A DNA stretch of 26,868 bases, taken from positions 1 through 26,868 of the IMG/VR virus record IMGVR_UViG_3300044530_000197; one strand, written 5' to 3'. Under the pieces are notes generated by a model. It had not been told where the DNA came from, ran no database searches, and worked only from the letters and a program-made list of their open reading frames with translations. Within the stretch, counting starts at the first letter, position 1. Each line of letters begins with the position of its first letter. Origin of the DNA: a virus. The position numbers were made by a program, and so were the translations under genes. Positions 8,373 through 15,639 of the stretch are shown here, piece by piece.

Positions 8373-10366
8373 TATTTACCTCCCACTTCTTGAAGATCTT
8401 TATCATTTAACAAAATTTCTTTTACCTGTTTAGCCAATCGGTTAGCCTCTGCTGTTGACGCATTTGCTAAACTAACATTTATGTTTACTGTTTTATTACC
8501 AACATTGGCAGAAGTAACTCCACTAGTATGCTGTAAATATTTACCGCTAGTATATGTAGTCCAAGGTTTAAAGTTTGTGCCGCCTTTAGAAATATCGTAT
8601 GCAATTCGTGAATTAATATATGGGTCTTTAAGACTTTCTGGTCCTGTGTAACCAATAGATGCATATTTTTTTAAATACATTTCATTGCGTTTAGTTCCCA
8701 TACCAGGATTTCTTGGATCATTATTTTCCATATTAATTTGAAATAGTCCATAAGAATCATCCATGCCAGTTGGGTTGTACGCATTTGCTCTTCCACCAGA
8801 TTCAGCCTTTACAATTCCATATGCAGTATTTAATGACTCTCCTCTAAATCCAGCGTTTTGTAGAGTTTGCATTAACTGAGGATCCATGCCAGCAGTCATT
8901 TGTGTTCCAGTTTGAGATGTCTGCGCTGCATTAGCAGGTGTGCCAAACATACTCTTTCCTAAAAATTTTAATCCTTCATAAGCAAGTAATGCAGTACCAA
9001 CATACGGCACAAATCTTAATGCGGCCTTTATTCCAAATTTTGCAGCAGTTGCACCAGCCACAGCGGTAGTAGCACCACCAGCCACAGCAGCGGTAGTAGC
9101 ACCGCCTGCAGCAGTTGTAGCCGCAGCACCACCTGCAAGTGCAGCAGCACCTGCTCTAGCGGCTGCTCCTCCTAAAACACTTCTAACACCCTTTGCTACT
9201 AATAAAGTACCTGCTGCTCCAGCAACTCCTCCAACTACACCGCTAATTGCTGAGGCTGCGTTTGTGTTTGAAAGTCCTTGCACAAATCCTTTTGCTTTAA
9301 AGAATCCGTCAGGCAGTTTTTCTAATTGTGTATTTAATGCAGCCGCAGCATTTGCTGCTGATTCAAAGCCAGCAATCATTGGCTCTGTGCCACGCTCCAT
9401 TAATGATGACATAGATGTAGCAAGTTTCATCTGTGCATTTTGTGGATTGTCAGGATTAAATGGTAAGTTTGCTAAATCGCCTAAAGGTTTTCCACCAGCC
9501 ATATTTATAAGCATTGGCTCTAATAATGCTCGTTGTTCTGCAGAGAACATCTGCATATCTGCAGAGCCAAAACCTGCTCGTAAGTTTGTTGCCATCTGTT
9601 CTGCAGATGGGTTTATTCTTCCACCCATTGTCATTCGGCTATAAAGTTGACGAGCAACTTGTTCTGTAGAAACAGGCTGTCCTGTATTTGGATCAGTTGT
9701 GTTTATACCAAATTGATAGAGTTGCGCTCCCATTCGACCTGTGTGCAAACCACCAATAGCCTGAGCCGCTGTAGCGTTTGGCATTCCAAAGTAACGAGCA
9801 GCACCGCCAACCTCTCGCATCATCCTGTTAAATGATGATGTTCCTGGCATAAAATTATAACCTTGAGAGAGCATTCCAGCCGCAGCGGCATCTTCTCCTA
9901 GGCCAGTAATGCCACCACCTAATGCACTAAATGTTGCGGCGGCAACTCCTGCACGATTCATTCCGCCACCAGTACGAAGTGAACTCTGGTAGAAGCCACT
10001 TGCACGAGAGATAGTCATGCCAAGATCTGGCATTGCGCCATACATACCGCTAGCAACACCTAGACCAAATTGAACTCCCGCTACTCCTGCAGCACCTGGC
10101 TTTGAATAAATCCAAGGCATTGCATTAGTTGCGCTACCTGCAGGTGTACCACCTGCGCCATTGCTAAATTGAGCGTTAGCAGTTCCTAAACCTAATCCAG
10201 GACCCATGCCAACACTTGGCATCATTATGCGAGTTAATGAATCTAAAGATTTTGTGGCAATGCCACCTAATTTTCTAGAAAGAGATTCAAGCGTAGTAAC
10301 TTTTTTAATTGTCTGGTCAAGACCAGCATTTACATTATTAATTTGCGATACGGGATCTTTAGCCAT
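8372..10366 (-). CDS. Tape measure protein with lytic transglycosylase (SLT) domain
   Basis: The 664-residue protein has AAAGGATGATCA before its ATG. The N-terminal two thirds is Ala, Gly and Met rich and helical, with a hydrophobic Ala/Gly stretch at about residues 370-475. Residues about 500-610 are an SLT-type lysozyme-like domain: AYGIVKAESGGRANAYNP with the likely catalytic Glu at 522, then DDSYGLFQINM. It follows the tail chaperone and precedes the hub genes, the expected place for a tape measure. Six hundred or so residues would imply a tail of moderate length. The SLT domain would open peptidoglycan during DNA entry. Both assignments rest on clear motifs and context. Confidence 0.85.
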   Translation of the reverse strand: MAKDPVSQINNVNAGLDQTIKKVTTLESLSRKLGGIATKSLDSLTRIMMPSVGMGPGLGLGTANAQFSNGAGGTPAGSATNAMPWIYSKPGAAGVAGVQFGLGVASGMYGAMPDLGMTISRASGFYQSSLRTGGGMNRAGVAAATFSALGGGITGLGEDAAAAGMLSQGYNFMPGTSSFNRMMREVGGAARYFGMPNATAAQAIGGLHTGRMGAQLYQFGINTTDPNTGQPVSTEQVARQLYSRMTMGGRINPSAEQMATNLRAGFGSADMQMFSAEQRALLEPMLINMAGGKPLGDLANLPFNPDNPQNAQMKLATSMSSLMERGTEPMIAGFESAANAAAALNTQLEKLPDGFFKAKGFVQGLSNTNAASAISGVVGGVAGAAGTLLVAKGVRSVLGGAAARAGAAALAGGAAATTAAGGATTAAVAGGATTAVAGATAAKFGIKAALRFVPYVGTALLAYEGLKFLGKSMFGTPANAAQTSQTGTQMTAGMDPQLMQTLQNAGFRGESLNTAYGIVKAESGGRANAYNPTGMDDSYGLFQINMENNDPRNPGMGTKRNEMYLKKYASIGYTGPESLKDPYINSRIAYDISKGGTNFKPWTTYTSGKYLQHTSGVTSANVGNKTVNINVSLANASTAEANRLAKQVKEILLNDKDLQEVGGK

Positions 10367-10520
10367 TGATCATCCTTTCATATCGCACTAGAGCAACCTC
10401 TAGCCAGTTGCTTCTTTCTCTCCGAGATAAACCTTTTATCTCAGATAAAGACCATCCTTTATAGTATTCAGATAACGCAGACCACTCAGAGAATAGTCTT
10501 TCGTAACTAATTACATTAGA
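10359..10520 (-). CDS. Frameshift-encoded C-terminal extension of the tail assembly chaperone
   Basis: A 53-codon open frame lies between the chaperone stop (10516) and the tape measure start (10366) and overlaps both. It reads from TCT at 10520 to TAA at 10359-10361. It has no ATG, GTG or TTG until codon 45, so it cannot be an independent gene with an ordinary start. Residues include ERLFSEWSALSEYYKGW and SEIKGLSRRERSNWL, a Trp-rich helical segment of the kind seen in the T part of lambda-like G/GT chaperones. It is in the +1 (or -2) frame relative to the upstream gene. The extended product would be about 320 residues and would bridge to the tape measure. A frameshifted product is inferred; the open frame is seen directly. 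Confidence 0.75.
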   Translation of the reverse strand, partial: SNVISYERLFSEWSALSEYYKGWSLSEIKGLSRRERSNWLEVALVRYERMING

Positions 10521-11319
10521 ACTGAAATAAGGTGCCTAAATTAATAGGAACCGTTACCTCACTTCCTGTGTCGGGGTCCGTAACAACTATGTCTTCAAAT
10601 TGTGGACCAGGGGCTCGTTTGTTTATTTCTTCAATAATAGTTCTACGATCAATAACGCTAAGTGCTTGCACTTGCGCCTTGCTGTATACAGGATTCTCTC
10701 CTATACGTACTAAGGTGTTTTCAAGAACAAGAGTGCTTAATTCGGCAGAAGTTTTATCTGCATTGTTAATCATCTCTCTTTGAACAACTCCATTGGGCAG
10801 TTTTACTGTGTACTCAACAGACTTACCTTTTACAGTAAACATACGTTCATTTATAGGATCTGCAAGAACCTTAGTCTTAATATCTGTGTTGAGATCAACC
10901 TCAACAAACTTCTGCTCACCATCTGAAAAGATTGGAAGTTTTGCAGTATTTCCAAAGGTGGCTTTAATAATGCCAAGTAGAATTGCATCTCTGTCGCCAA
11001 CCAGTAGGTCATCAAGTATCTTGTCGGTTGCTGGCTCATTGCCAATTTTTACTGTTCCCAGTTGTAAAATAGTTAAGATTGCTTTACCTAAGTTATTGGT
11101 TTTAGAAATGACTTCTTCATCTTTACCTGTGAGTTCACGTACCTCTGCAGTTCTGATGACCTCCCCAGCGGCGTTTATATAGCCGCCAGGAAGTTCAACA
11201 GTTGTATCTGAAGGAGATACGATTTCAGGCGTTCTTTCTTTTGGCGTTTCAGTCAACGCCTTGTTTAACATTTGATTTGCTAATGCGGGATTAACCGCTG
11301 CACTAATGGTGTTCGTCAT
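10516..11319 (-). CDS. Tail assembly chaperone (G-type, with frameshifted long form)
   Basis: The 267-residue protein starts at ATG with AAGGA five bases upstream. After a disordered N-terminus it has VELPGGYINAAGEVIRTAEV followed by RELTGKDEEVI, and then DDLLVGDRDAILLGIIKATFG. This combination is characteristic of tail assembly chaperones of contractile-tailed phages. The paired cysteines seen in some relatives, near residues 130-160, are absent here. It sits between the tube and tape measure genes, the standard chaperone position. Its last codons and stop overlap the open frame at 10359-10520, so a shorter (267) and longer (about 320) product are expected. Confidence 0.75.
   Translation of the reverse strand: MTNTISAAVNPALANQMLNKALTETPKERTPEIVSPSDTTVELPGGYINAAGEVIRTAEVRELTGKDEEVISKTNNLGKAILTILQLGTVKIGNEPATDKILDDLLVGDRDAILLGIIKATFGNTAKLPIFSDGEQKFVEVDLNTDIKTKVLADPINERMFTVKGKSVEYTVKLPNGVVQREMINNADKTSAELSTLVLENTLVRIGENPVYSKAQVQALSVIDRRTIIEEINKRAPGPQFEDIVVTDPDTGSEVTVPINLGTLFQF
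10519..10535 (-). promoter_or_regulatory. Window in which the programmed +1 (or -2) frameshift must occur
   Basis: The +1 frame is closed upstream by TAG at 10536-10538 and the zero frame is closed by TAA at 10516-10518. Any switch between them must therefore fall in the bases GCACCTTATTTCAGTTC, which read ACC TTA TTT CAG TTC TAA in the zero frame. A slow stop codon directly after TTC could favour a forward slip at TTC-TAA. No classical -1 heptamer is present, and the -1 frame closes at once. The exact slip codon cannot be told from sequence. Confidence 0.55.
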
Positions 11320-11336
11320 TGTTATCCTTTGTTAGA

Positions 11337-11951
11337 TTAGGCTGTAAACGCTGCTGCGCTTGCTGCTAGAGATGGTGCCCAGTTGATGTTAAAGCCCTCG
11401 TGGACTAAAGTCATCTGTTCAACAAGTAAAGCATTATCGCCAGCATTTAAGTCTGAGTATGCTACAGCGGTTGGCCAGCAGTTATAGACCTCGATACGCA
11501 TTGCTACGTGATCAGTTGTTGCTGGACTGTTTTGAGCAGTTTCACCTGCTGATGGAATTGGGTGAGACAGTACTTGAATCTCTAAGTTACAACGGAAGTT
11601 TTGCTCTTTACCACGAGTGCTTCCTCCGCCTTGAACTGTAGCGAACAAGTTTCGCATCCATTCATAGTTTTGATTAGTTCCAAGAATTACACCACGTTGT
11701 AATGTAATAGGAGCAAAGGTTGTTTGCCCTGGAATCTGGTGAACGGTGGTGTTGTATCCACCTTCACGGTAAGGAATGGAGTCGGTTGTTACCGCCATTC
11801 CAGAGATTGAAGTGAACCCAAAGGTAGTTGCTGCAGCCAAATTTGTAGTTGCAGTACTTGCTGTTGGAATCGGTTTAAACGTAACTAAAAATCTAAAGTT
11901 ACGTAATGGATCAGTTATTAAACTTGATCTATTATTAATGATTGTAGGCAT
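11337..11951 (-). CDS. Tail tube protein (gp19-like)
   Basis: The 204-residue protein begins near DPLRNFRFLVTF, the typical opening of T4 gp19-like tube proteins. It continues with FTSISGMAVTTDSIPYREGG, HQIPGQTTFAPITLQRGVI and YEWMRNLF, and ends with VEQMTLVHEGFNINW. These motifs in this order define the family. It follows the sheath gene and precedes the chaperone. AAGGAG lies eleven bases before the start. It polymerises into the inner tube. Nothing is truncated. Confidence 0.92.
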   Translation of the reverse strand: MPTIINNRSSLITDPLRNFRFLVTFKPIPTASTATTNLAAATTFGFTSISGMAVTTDSIPYREGGYNTTVHQIPGQTTFAPITLQRGVILGTNQNYEWMRNLFATVQGGGSTRGKEQNFRCNLEIQVLSHPIPSAGETAQNSPATTDHVAMRIEVYNCWPTAVAYSDLNAGDNALLVEQMTLVHEGFNINWAPSLAASAAAFTA

Positions 11952-11972
11952 TTATTTATTATCTCCTTCGGG

Positions 11973-13481
11973 TTAGTTCAGCGTCTTTTGGCTGAGATCG
12001 ATGACGATGAACTCTGCTGGGTATTGAAGAGCAACACCAACTTGAATGTGAACTTCGCCATTTGCAATATCTGCATCTGAGTTGTTCTCTGCATCGCACT
12101 TTACAAAGTATGCCTGTGCTTGAGTTGCTCCACGAAGGCCACCTTGGTTGCGGTACTCACTTAAGAAGGAACCGATATTAGTATTAATACGGGCCCACAA
12201 TCTTTCGTCATTGTTTTCAAATAGTGCAAACTCTGTTAAGTTCTTTAGATTCTTGCGAATGTAAATTAAAGAACGACGCATGTTTACATATTTGTTTGCA
12301 GTTCCATCTTGCTTTAATGTACGAGCACCCATTACAGAAAGTCCAGCACCAGGAATTTGGCGAATTGGATTTACTGGGGATGTGCTTGCATTCATTGTGT
12401 CTAACTCTGTAGATGTGAAAGTCTTTTCTACAGATACAATTCCTAATACTGGAGTTGAAATTCCAGCAGGTGCCTTGAATACACCTCGGCTTGCATCGGT
12501 TGATAGATAAAGACCTACTACTGCACCTGTAGGTTCAATCTTACGAAGTGCTCCAGAACTACGTCCTAGTGGATCTGAAATAAAGATGTTTGGATAGTAG
12601 ACAGCAGCATTGCTTGTATCAGTAAGAGATCCAGCAAAAGAAACAGCATTTGCTACTGTTAAATCTGGGTCAGTTCCAATTACAACAAAGCCATTGTTAT
12701 CTTCTGCCCAAGATGTTGCAGCATCAAATACTGCTACAGTTCCAGATGCTAATGCATTTGCAACAGGTAGGAATAGCACTAATGGGCGATCAAGAGATGT
12801 AAATCTCTCAAACACTGAAGAGGCACCCTTGTAGGCGGTGTAATCAGTTGAAGCAGTAGCGGTTCCATTCGAACCACTTGTTAGTGGGTAGGTTGCTAAA
12901 GTAATAGAAGCACCTGCATATCCACTAGCAACAAGTACTGAAATATTTGGTGAAACAATGTTGATTACAGTTGGTGCATAATCACTTGATGCAGAATCAT
13001 CAAAGACAATATTTTCATATCTTTCTAATAAAATATCATCGTTAATATCATTAGCAATGCCTGACTCTTTATATAGAGTTAAGGTGTAAGTGCTTGCTAC
13101 AGAACCTGCAGTTAATACAACACGTAGGTTATTTCCATCTGTGCCAGCATTCTTAGAAGTAACAGTTGCAGCAGTTGCTCCGCCGCCATCTGTTAGGTTT
13201 CTAGATGCTGCAACAGCGTTAGCAGCAAGTAGACGTTGAACATATAGTTCACGTCCACCATTAGCAAAGAATGAGCCAACTTGGAAGGTGGCTGGATAGG
13301 AAGCGTTGTAGCCTCCAAAGTACTTAGTAAATTCATACCAAGAGTTAACAAGCGTTACTGTTTCTGGGCCTTGTGCAAAAGGTGCAACAACTGCGCCAGC
13401 AGCATTTGCAGTAACTCCACTTGGGAGTACTGGTGGTAATAGGCGTTCACTGATGTAAACACCTGGGCGGCTATAAGCCAT
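11973..13481 (-). CDS. Tail sheath protein
   Basis: The 502-residue protein opens with YSRPGVYISERLLPP, the R-P-G-V-Y-I/V-x-E signature of contractile tail sheaths. The conserved core includes PETVTLVNSWYEFTKYFGGY, NGGRELYVQRLL, and a C-terminal domain with YVNMRRSLIYIRKNLKNLTE. It ends in VGVALQYPAEFIVIDLS. Variable surface insertions lie in the middle (residues about 90-240). The start has AGGAG five bases upstream. Its presence shows this is a myovirus-type tail. Family length is usually 400-700 residues, so it is complete. Confidence 0.95.
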   Translation of the reverse strand: MAYSRPGVYISERLLPPVLPSGVTANAAGAVVAPFAQGPETVTLVNSWYEFTKYFGGYNASYPATFQVGSFFANGGRELYVQRLLAANAVAASRNLTDGGGATAATVTSKNAGTDGNNLRVVLTAGSVASTYTLTLYKESGIANDINDDILLERYENIVFDDSASSDYAPTVINIVSPNISVLVASGYAGASITLATYPLTSGSNGTATASTDYTAYKGASSVFERFTSLDRPLVLFLPVANALASGTVAVFDAATSWAEDNNGFVVIGTDPDLTVANAVSFAGSLTDTSNAAVYYPNIFISDPLGRSSGALRKIEPTGAVVGLYLSTDASRGVFKAPAGISTPVLGIVSVEKTFTSTELDTMNASTSPVNPIRQIPGAGLSVMGARTLKQDGTANKYVNMRRSLIYIRKNLKNLTEFALFENNDERLWARINTNIGSFLSEYRNQGGLRGATQAQAYFVKCDAENNSDADIANGEVHIQVGVALQYPAEFIVIDLSQKTLN

Positions 13482-13512
13482 TTTTTCTCCTAACTAGTTT
13501 GGGGAAGGGACC

Positions 13513-14412
13513 TTATGGTGCCGATTGAGTGTACGAATCGATGGTAGTGAACTGAGAGCGATCTATGATCTGACTTCCAGTTGTACCTGTGACGTTAACT
13601 TGCAACACTTTGTACATCTGTTTATATGTTTCAGCCGCAATCTCACTTGAGACACGGACTGTTATTGCATTTACGAATAATCTTCGTCCTTGCTCTGTAA
13701 TGTCTCTCTTAGAGATATCCAGAACATCTAGGCGGCGAGTAGTGCCGAACACAGTGTTTGGTCCTGTATCTAGGACAGCAAACCTCAAGGGAAGTTTTGA
13801 GTAAAGTAATTGCGACAAAATTTGTCGGTCATGACGTGGTTGACGAGAGTAAGAAGTAACTTGATAATCAATATTTACAGGGATTGGATAGTTAATTTCC
13901 CAGTCATGTTCATCAGTATCCCAAGCAGTGTTGGTTCCAATAACAGATGGATTAGTTAAGTACGCTGGCTTTACCTTACCTCTCATGGCACGAGAAAAAT
14001 CTTCGGCAATATCAATCATATCAATAGTAATATATGGATAAGACTGTGCTCTAATTTCTTGATCAGGTTGTCCAAACCAGACTCCTACCTTTCGGGTAGT
14101 TCCTGGAGTAGCAGTTCCACCTGATGCAACGCTAGCAATGTTGGCATTGGTCTTTGCATATTTAAAAGTAGTCTCACTTGGTATTAAAGTAATGTTGTAA
14201 GTGCCATTAAACGGAGTAGATGCTCCAGCAATAGTTACAGTATCGCCCACCTCAAACTCATGTGATGTTGATGTTGTAATTGTAACTACGTTAGACAGCA
14301 ATGCCTTGTTAGTAATTGTTTTAACGGTAGCAGAGGAAGCCTTCTGATCTGTTACTGTCATCTCCTTTAAGAGATTACGAAGTGCTTCATCTTCATCTAA
14401 TAAGAATGTCAT
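13513..14412 (-). CDS. Probable tail terminator/neck protein with inserted beta domain
   Basis: The 299-residue protein sits directly upstream of the sheath gene and overlaps the HK97 gp10-like gene, a position typical of the tail terminator. Residues 1-25 are helical (DEDEALRNLLKEMTV). Residues about 27-104 form a self-contained beta module with VVTITTSTSHEFEVGDTVTI, then FNGTYNI, then TTFKYAKTNANIASV. That pattern occurs as a movable decoration domain in many phage structural proteins. The main fold resumes at RKVGVWFGQPDQEIRAQSYP and ends with a beta-rich region. The terminator role is inferred from position and from the split helix-plus-sheet layout. Confidence 0.6.
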   Translation of the reverse strand: MTFLLDEDEALRNLLKEMTVTDQKASSATVKTITNKALLSNVVTITTSTSHEFEVGDTVTIAGASTPFNGTYNITLIPSETTFKYAKTNANIASVASGGTATPGTTRKVGVWFGQPDQEIRAQSYPYITIDMIDIAEDFSRAMRGKVKPAYLTNPSVIGTNTAWDTDEHDWEINYPIPVNIDYQVTSYSRQPRHDRQILSQLLYSKLPLRFAVLDTGPNTVFGTTRRLDVLDISKRDITEQGRRLFVNAITVRVSSEIAAETYKQMYKVLQVNVTGTTGSQIIDRSQFTTIDSYTQSAP

Positions 14413-14729
14413 AGGTAGCCATCCATGTGGCGCATAGTACGAGCCATCAAGAACTTCTCAGCCTCATGCTGACGGTTATTAAAGCGGCGCATTGCAGCAG
14501 TTGGCTGTGTTTCAGGAGTTCCATACTCAAGATCTAAAATCTCTGCCTTGTGATCTGGGTTGCCATGAATAGTAAAGGCGCCATCAGAGTGACGAACATG
14601 CAGATTCCGCACAATTTTATCTGGCCAGCCAGATGCTCTAGCCTCTGATCGTAGATGAGCACCCATGTAGCGAGTGGTTTCCATACTGGCTTTGTTTAAA
14701 GATTCTCTGGCTTTTTTAAAGTATGTCAC
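14409..14729 (-). CDS. HK97 gp10-like tail completion protein (putative)
   Basis: The 106-residue protein has a helical N-terminus (KKARESLNKASMETTRYMGA) followed by a short beta hairpin. It then has ILDLEYGTPETQPTAAMRRF near the end. An E/D-x-E-Y/F-G-T segment followed by a proline-containing helix is the hallmark of the HK97 gp10/neck family. It overlaps both neighbours by ATGA and lies just before the tail terminator-like gene. It probably joins tail to head or completes the tail. The similarity is short, so this is a moderate call. Confidence 0.55.
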   Translation of the reverse strand: MTYFKKARESLNKASMETTRYMGAHLRSEARASGWPDKIVRNLHVRHSDGAFTIHGNPDHKAEILDLEYGTPETQPTAAMRRFNNRQHEAEKFLMARTMRHMDGYL

Positions 14730-14926
14730 TTCTTTTTCTTCGCTTTCGCTTTTGCGCCAACGTAGACAGCCCCTGCAAGATAGGCTGCGGTTGTACCTGC
14801 AATTAGCGATGCGATAGCGGGACGTTTTTCTTGAGGGCGGAATCCAAACACACCCCGAATAAACTCTTCACGTTCTTGCTGATTGTTCATCTCAGCAACT
14901 TGTTCGTACCAAGGCTTGTAAGCCAT
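14726..14926 (-). CDS. Small protein with one transmembrane segment and polylysine tail
   Basis: The 66-residue protein is the first gene after the terminator at 15009 and has AAGGGG nine bases before its ATG. Residues 1-35 are polar (KPWYEQVAEMNNQQEREEFI). Residues about 38-58 (AIASLIAGTTAAYLAGAVYV) are a hydrophobic, Ala/Gly-rich helix, followed by GAKAKAKKKK. The layout suggests an inner-membrane or virion-associated small protein. No family is recognised. The lysine tail resembles those of the neighbouring small-protein cassette. Confidence 0.6.
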   Translation of the reverse strand: MAYKPWYEQVAEMNNQQEREEFIRGVFGFRPQEKRPAIASLIAGTTAAYLAGAVYVGAKAKAKKKK

Positions 14927-14970
14927 AATAAATAACCCCTTTATCGCAACCAGTGGGAACTGTAGTCAGG

Positions 14971-14983
14971 CACCGCAGCGGTG
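14971..14983. repeat. Short perfect inverted repeat upstream of the tail operon
   Basis: CACCGC, one central base, then GCGGTG forms a perfect palindrome in the 108-base gap before the gene at 14726-14926. It could be an operator or hairpin in the leader of the tail operon. No convincing -35/-10 pair was found beside it. Confidence 0.4.
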
Positions 14984-15008
14984 TTCTGATAAAGCAAGGA
15001 TATAAGAA

Positions 15009-15029
15009 AGGCCCTCAAGTTGAGGGCCT
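15009..15029 (-). terminator. Rho-independent terminator after the small basic protein cassette
   Basis: On the minus strand AGGCCCTCAA, one base, then TTGAGGGCCT forms a perfect 10-base-arm hairpin directly followed by TTTCTTATAT. It lies five bases after the stop of the gene at 15035. It should end transcripts of the cassette, or attenuate them before the tail operon. This is the clearest terminator in the window. Confidence 0.85.
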
Positions 15030-15034
15030 AACTT

Positions 15035-15280
15035 TTACTTCTTTTTCTTTTCTCGCTTGTCTTCAGCCTTCTCGCCTTTCTTACCTTCTTTGGCTTCGTG
15101 CTTCTTAGACATAGCCTTAATCTTTTTTATATTAGCAACATCCATCTTGCGGTCATCCTCTTGGGACTTAGGCTTGCGATGTTTCTTGTCCATCTTTTCA
15201 AACTTGGCCTTCTCTTCTTTATCCAATCCCTTTGTGGTCTTGGCATCCTGTTTCTTGTCAGAGGCCTTTGTGTACTTCAT
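15035..15280 (-). CDS. Small highly charged Lys/Glu-rich helical protein
   Basis: The 81-residue protein is dominated by Lys, Glu and Asp, with stretches such as EEKAKFEKMDKKHRKPKSQE and a KREKKKK end. It predicts a long amphipathic or coiled-coil helix. It is the last gene of the cassette, begins in a TAATG overlap with the 38-residue gene before it, and is followed by the terminator. The charged composition suggests binding to nucleic acid or to an acidic partner. No family or enzymatic motif is recognised. Confidence 0.6.
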   Translation of the reverse strand: MKYTKASDKKQDAKTTKGLDKEEKAKFEKMDKKHRKPKSQEDDRKMDVANIKKIKAMSKKHEAKEGKKGEKAEDKREKKKK

Positions 15281-15396
15281 TAAACTACTTTTTTCTTCTT
15301 CTTTTTAAGCGCCTTAAAATCTGCGCCAGTAATTTTCTCTACAGGCTTTGCTGCTCCTGCAATCTTCTTCTGCTTAGGGGTTAGTGACTTCTTCAT
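15280..15396 (-). CDS. 38-residue lysine-rich protein
   Basis: The frame starts at ATG 15396, inside the ATGA overlap with the preceding gene, and stops at TAA 15280-15282, sharing one base with the next start. The product begins MKKSLTPKQKKIAGAAKP, passes through KITGADFKAL and ends in six lysines and VV. AAGGA six bases before the start lies inside the lysine tail of the preceding gene. It is too short for most gene callers, but the overlaps on both sides and SD placement argue it is translated. Function is unknown. Confidence 0.6.
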   Translation of the reverse strand: MKKSLTPKQKKIAGAAKPVEKITGADFKALKKKKKKVV

Positions 15397-15515
15397 TTTT
15401 TGTCCTTCTTCTTAGAGTCTTTTTTCTTTGTCTTAGCATACTTCTTATTAGCAGCAGAAAGAGTCTTCATGCCATGCTTGTTCTTAGGCATCCCACAGCC
15501 ACAGGTAGCACACAT
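15393..15515 (-). CDS. MCxTCGCG-type small cysteine/lysine protein (copy 2)
   Basis: The 40-residue protein begins MCATCGCGMPKNKHG and ends in a lysine-rich tail, KKKDSKKKDKK. Three cysteines (C-x-x-C-x-C) and a His about seven residues later suggest a metal-binding knuckle, or a covalent or iron-sulfur site. It is a paralogue of the next gene upstream, sharing the N-terminal MC-x-TCGCG, the central basic stretch and the KKKDKK end. It overlaps its neighbours by TAATG and ATGA. No named family is certain. The paralogy is directly visible. Confidence 0.65.
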   Translation of the reverse strand: MCATCGCGMPKNKHGMKTLSAANKKYAKTKKKDSKKKDKK

Positions 15516-15637
15516 TACTTCTTGTCCTTCTTCTTAGCCATCTTGATGTCTTTCTTTTTAATCTTACCTTTATTTGGACCCTTGCCGTACTTTGGGTGAG
15601 ACTTGTCTCTGATACCGCATCCGCATGTGGAACACAT
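15515..15637 (-). CDS. MCxTCGCG-type small cysteine/lysine protein (copy 1)
   Basis: The 40-residue protein begins MCSTCGCGIRDKSHPKYGKG and ends IKMAKKKDKK. It has the same C-x-x-C-x-C-G start, same length and the same KKKDKK end as copy 2, but differs in the middle, so it is a diverged duplicate. It begins two bases after the stop of the preceding gene and overlaps copy 2 by TAATG. A metal-binding role is inferred from the cysteines and nearby His. Neither copy matches a family I can name with confidence. Confidence 0.65.
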   Translation of the reverse strand: MCSTCGCGIRDKSHPKYGKGPNKGKIKKKDIKMAKKKDKK

Positions 15638-15639
15638 GG

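Noticed and set aside
9264-9644. Antisense open frame of 126 codons opposite the tape measure
   Set aside because: It is opposite a low-complexity Ala/Gly/Met region and has no motif or ribosome site.
10367-10515. Promoter or noncoding RNA in the chaperone to tape measure gap
   Set aside because: The gap is fully explained by the +1-frame extension of the chaperone.
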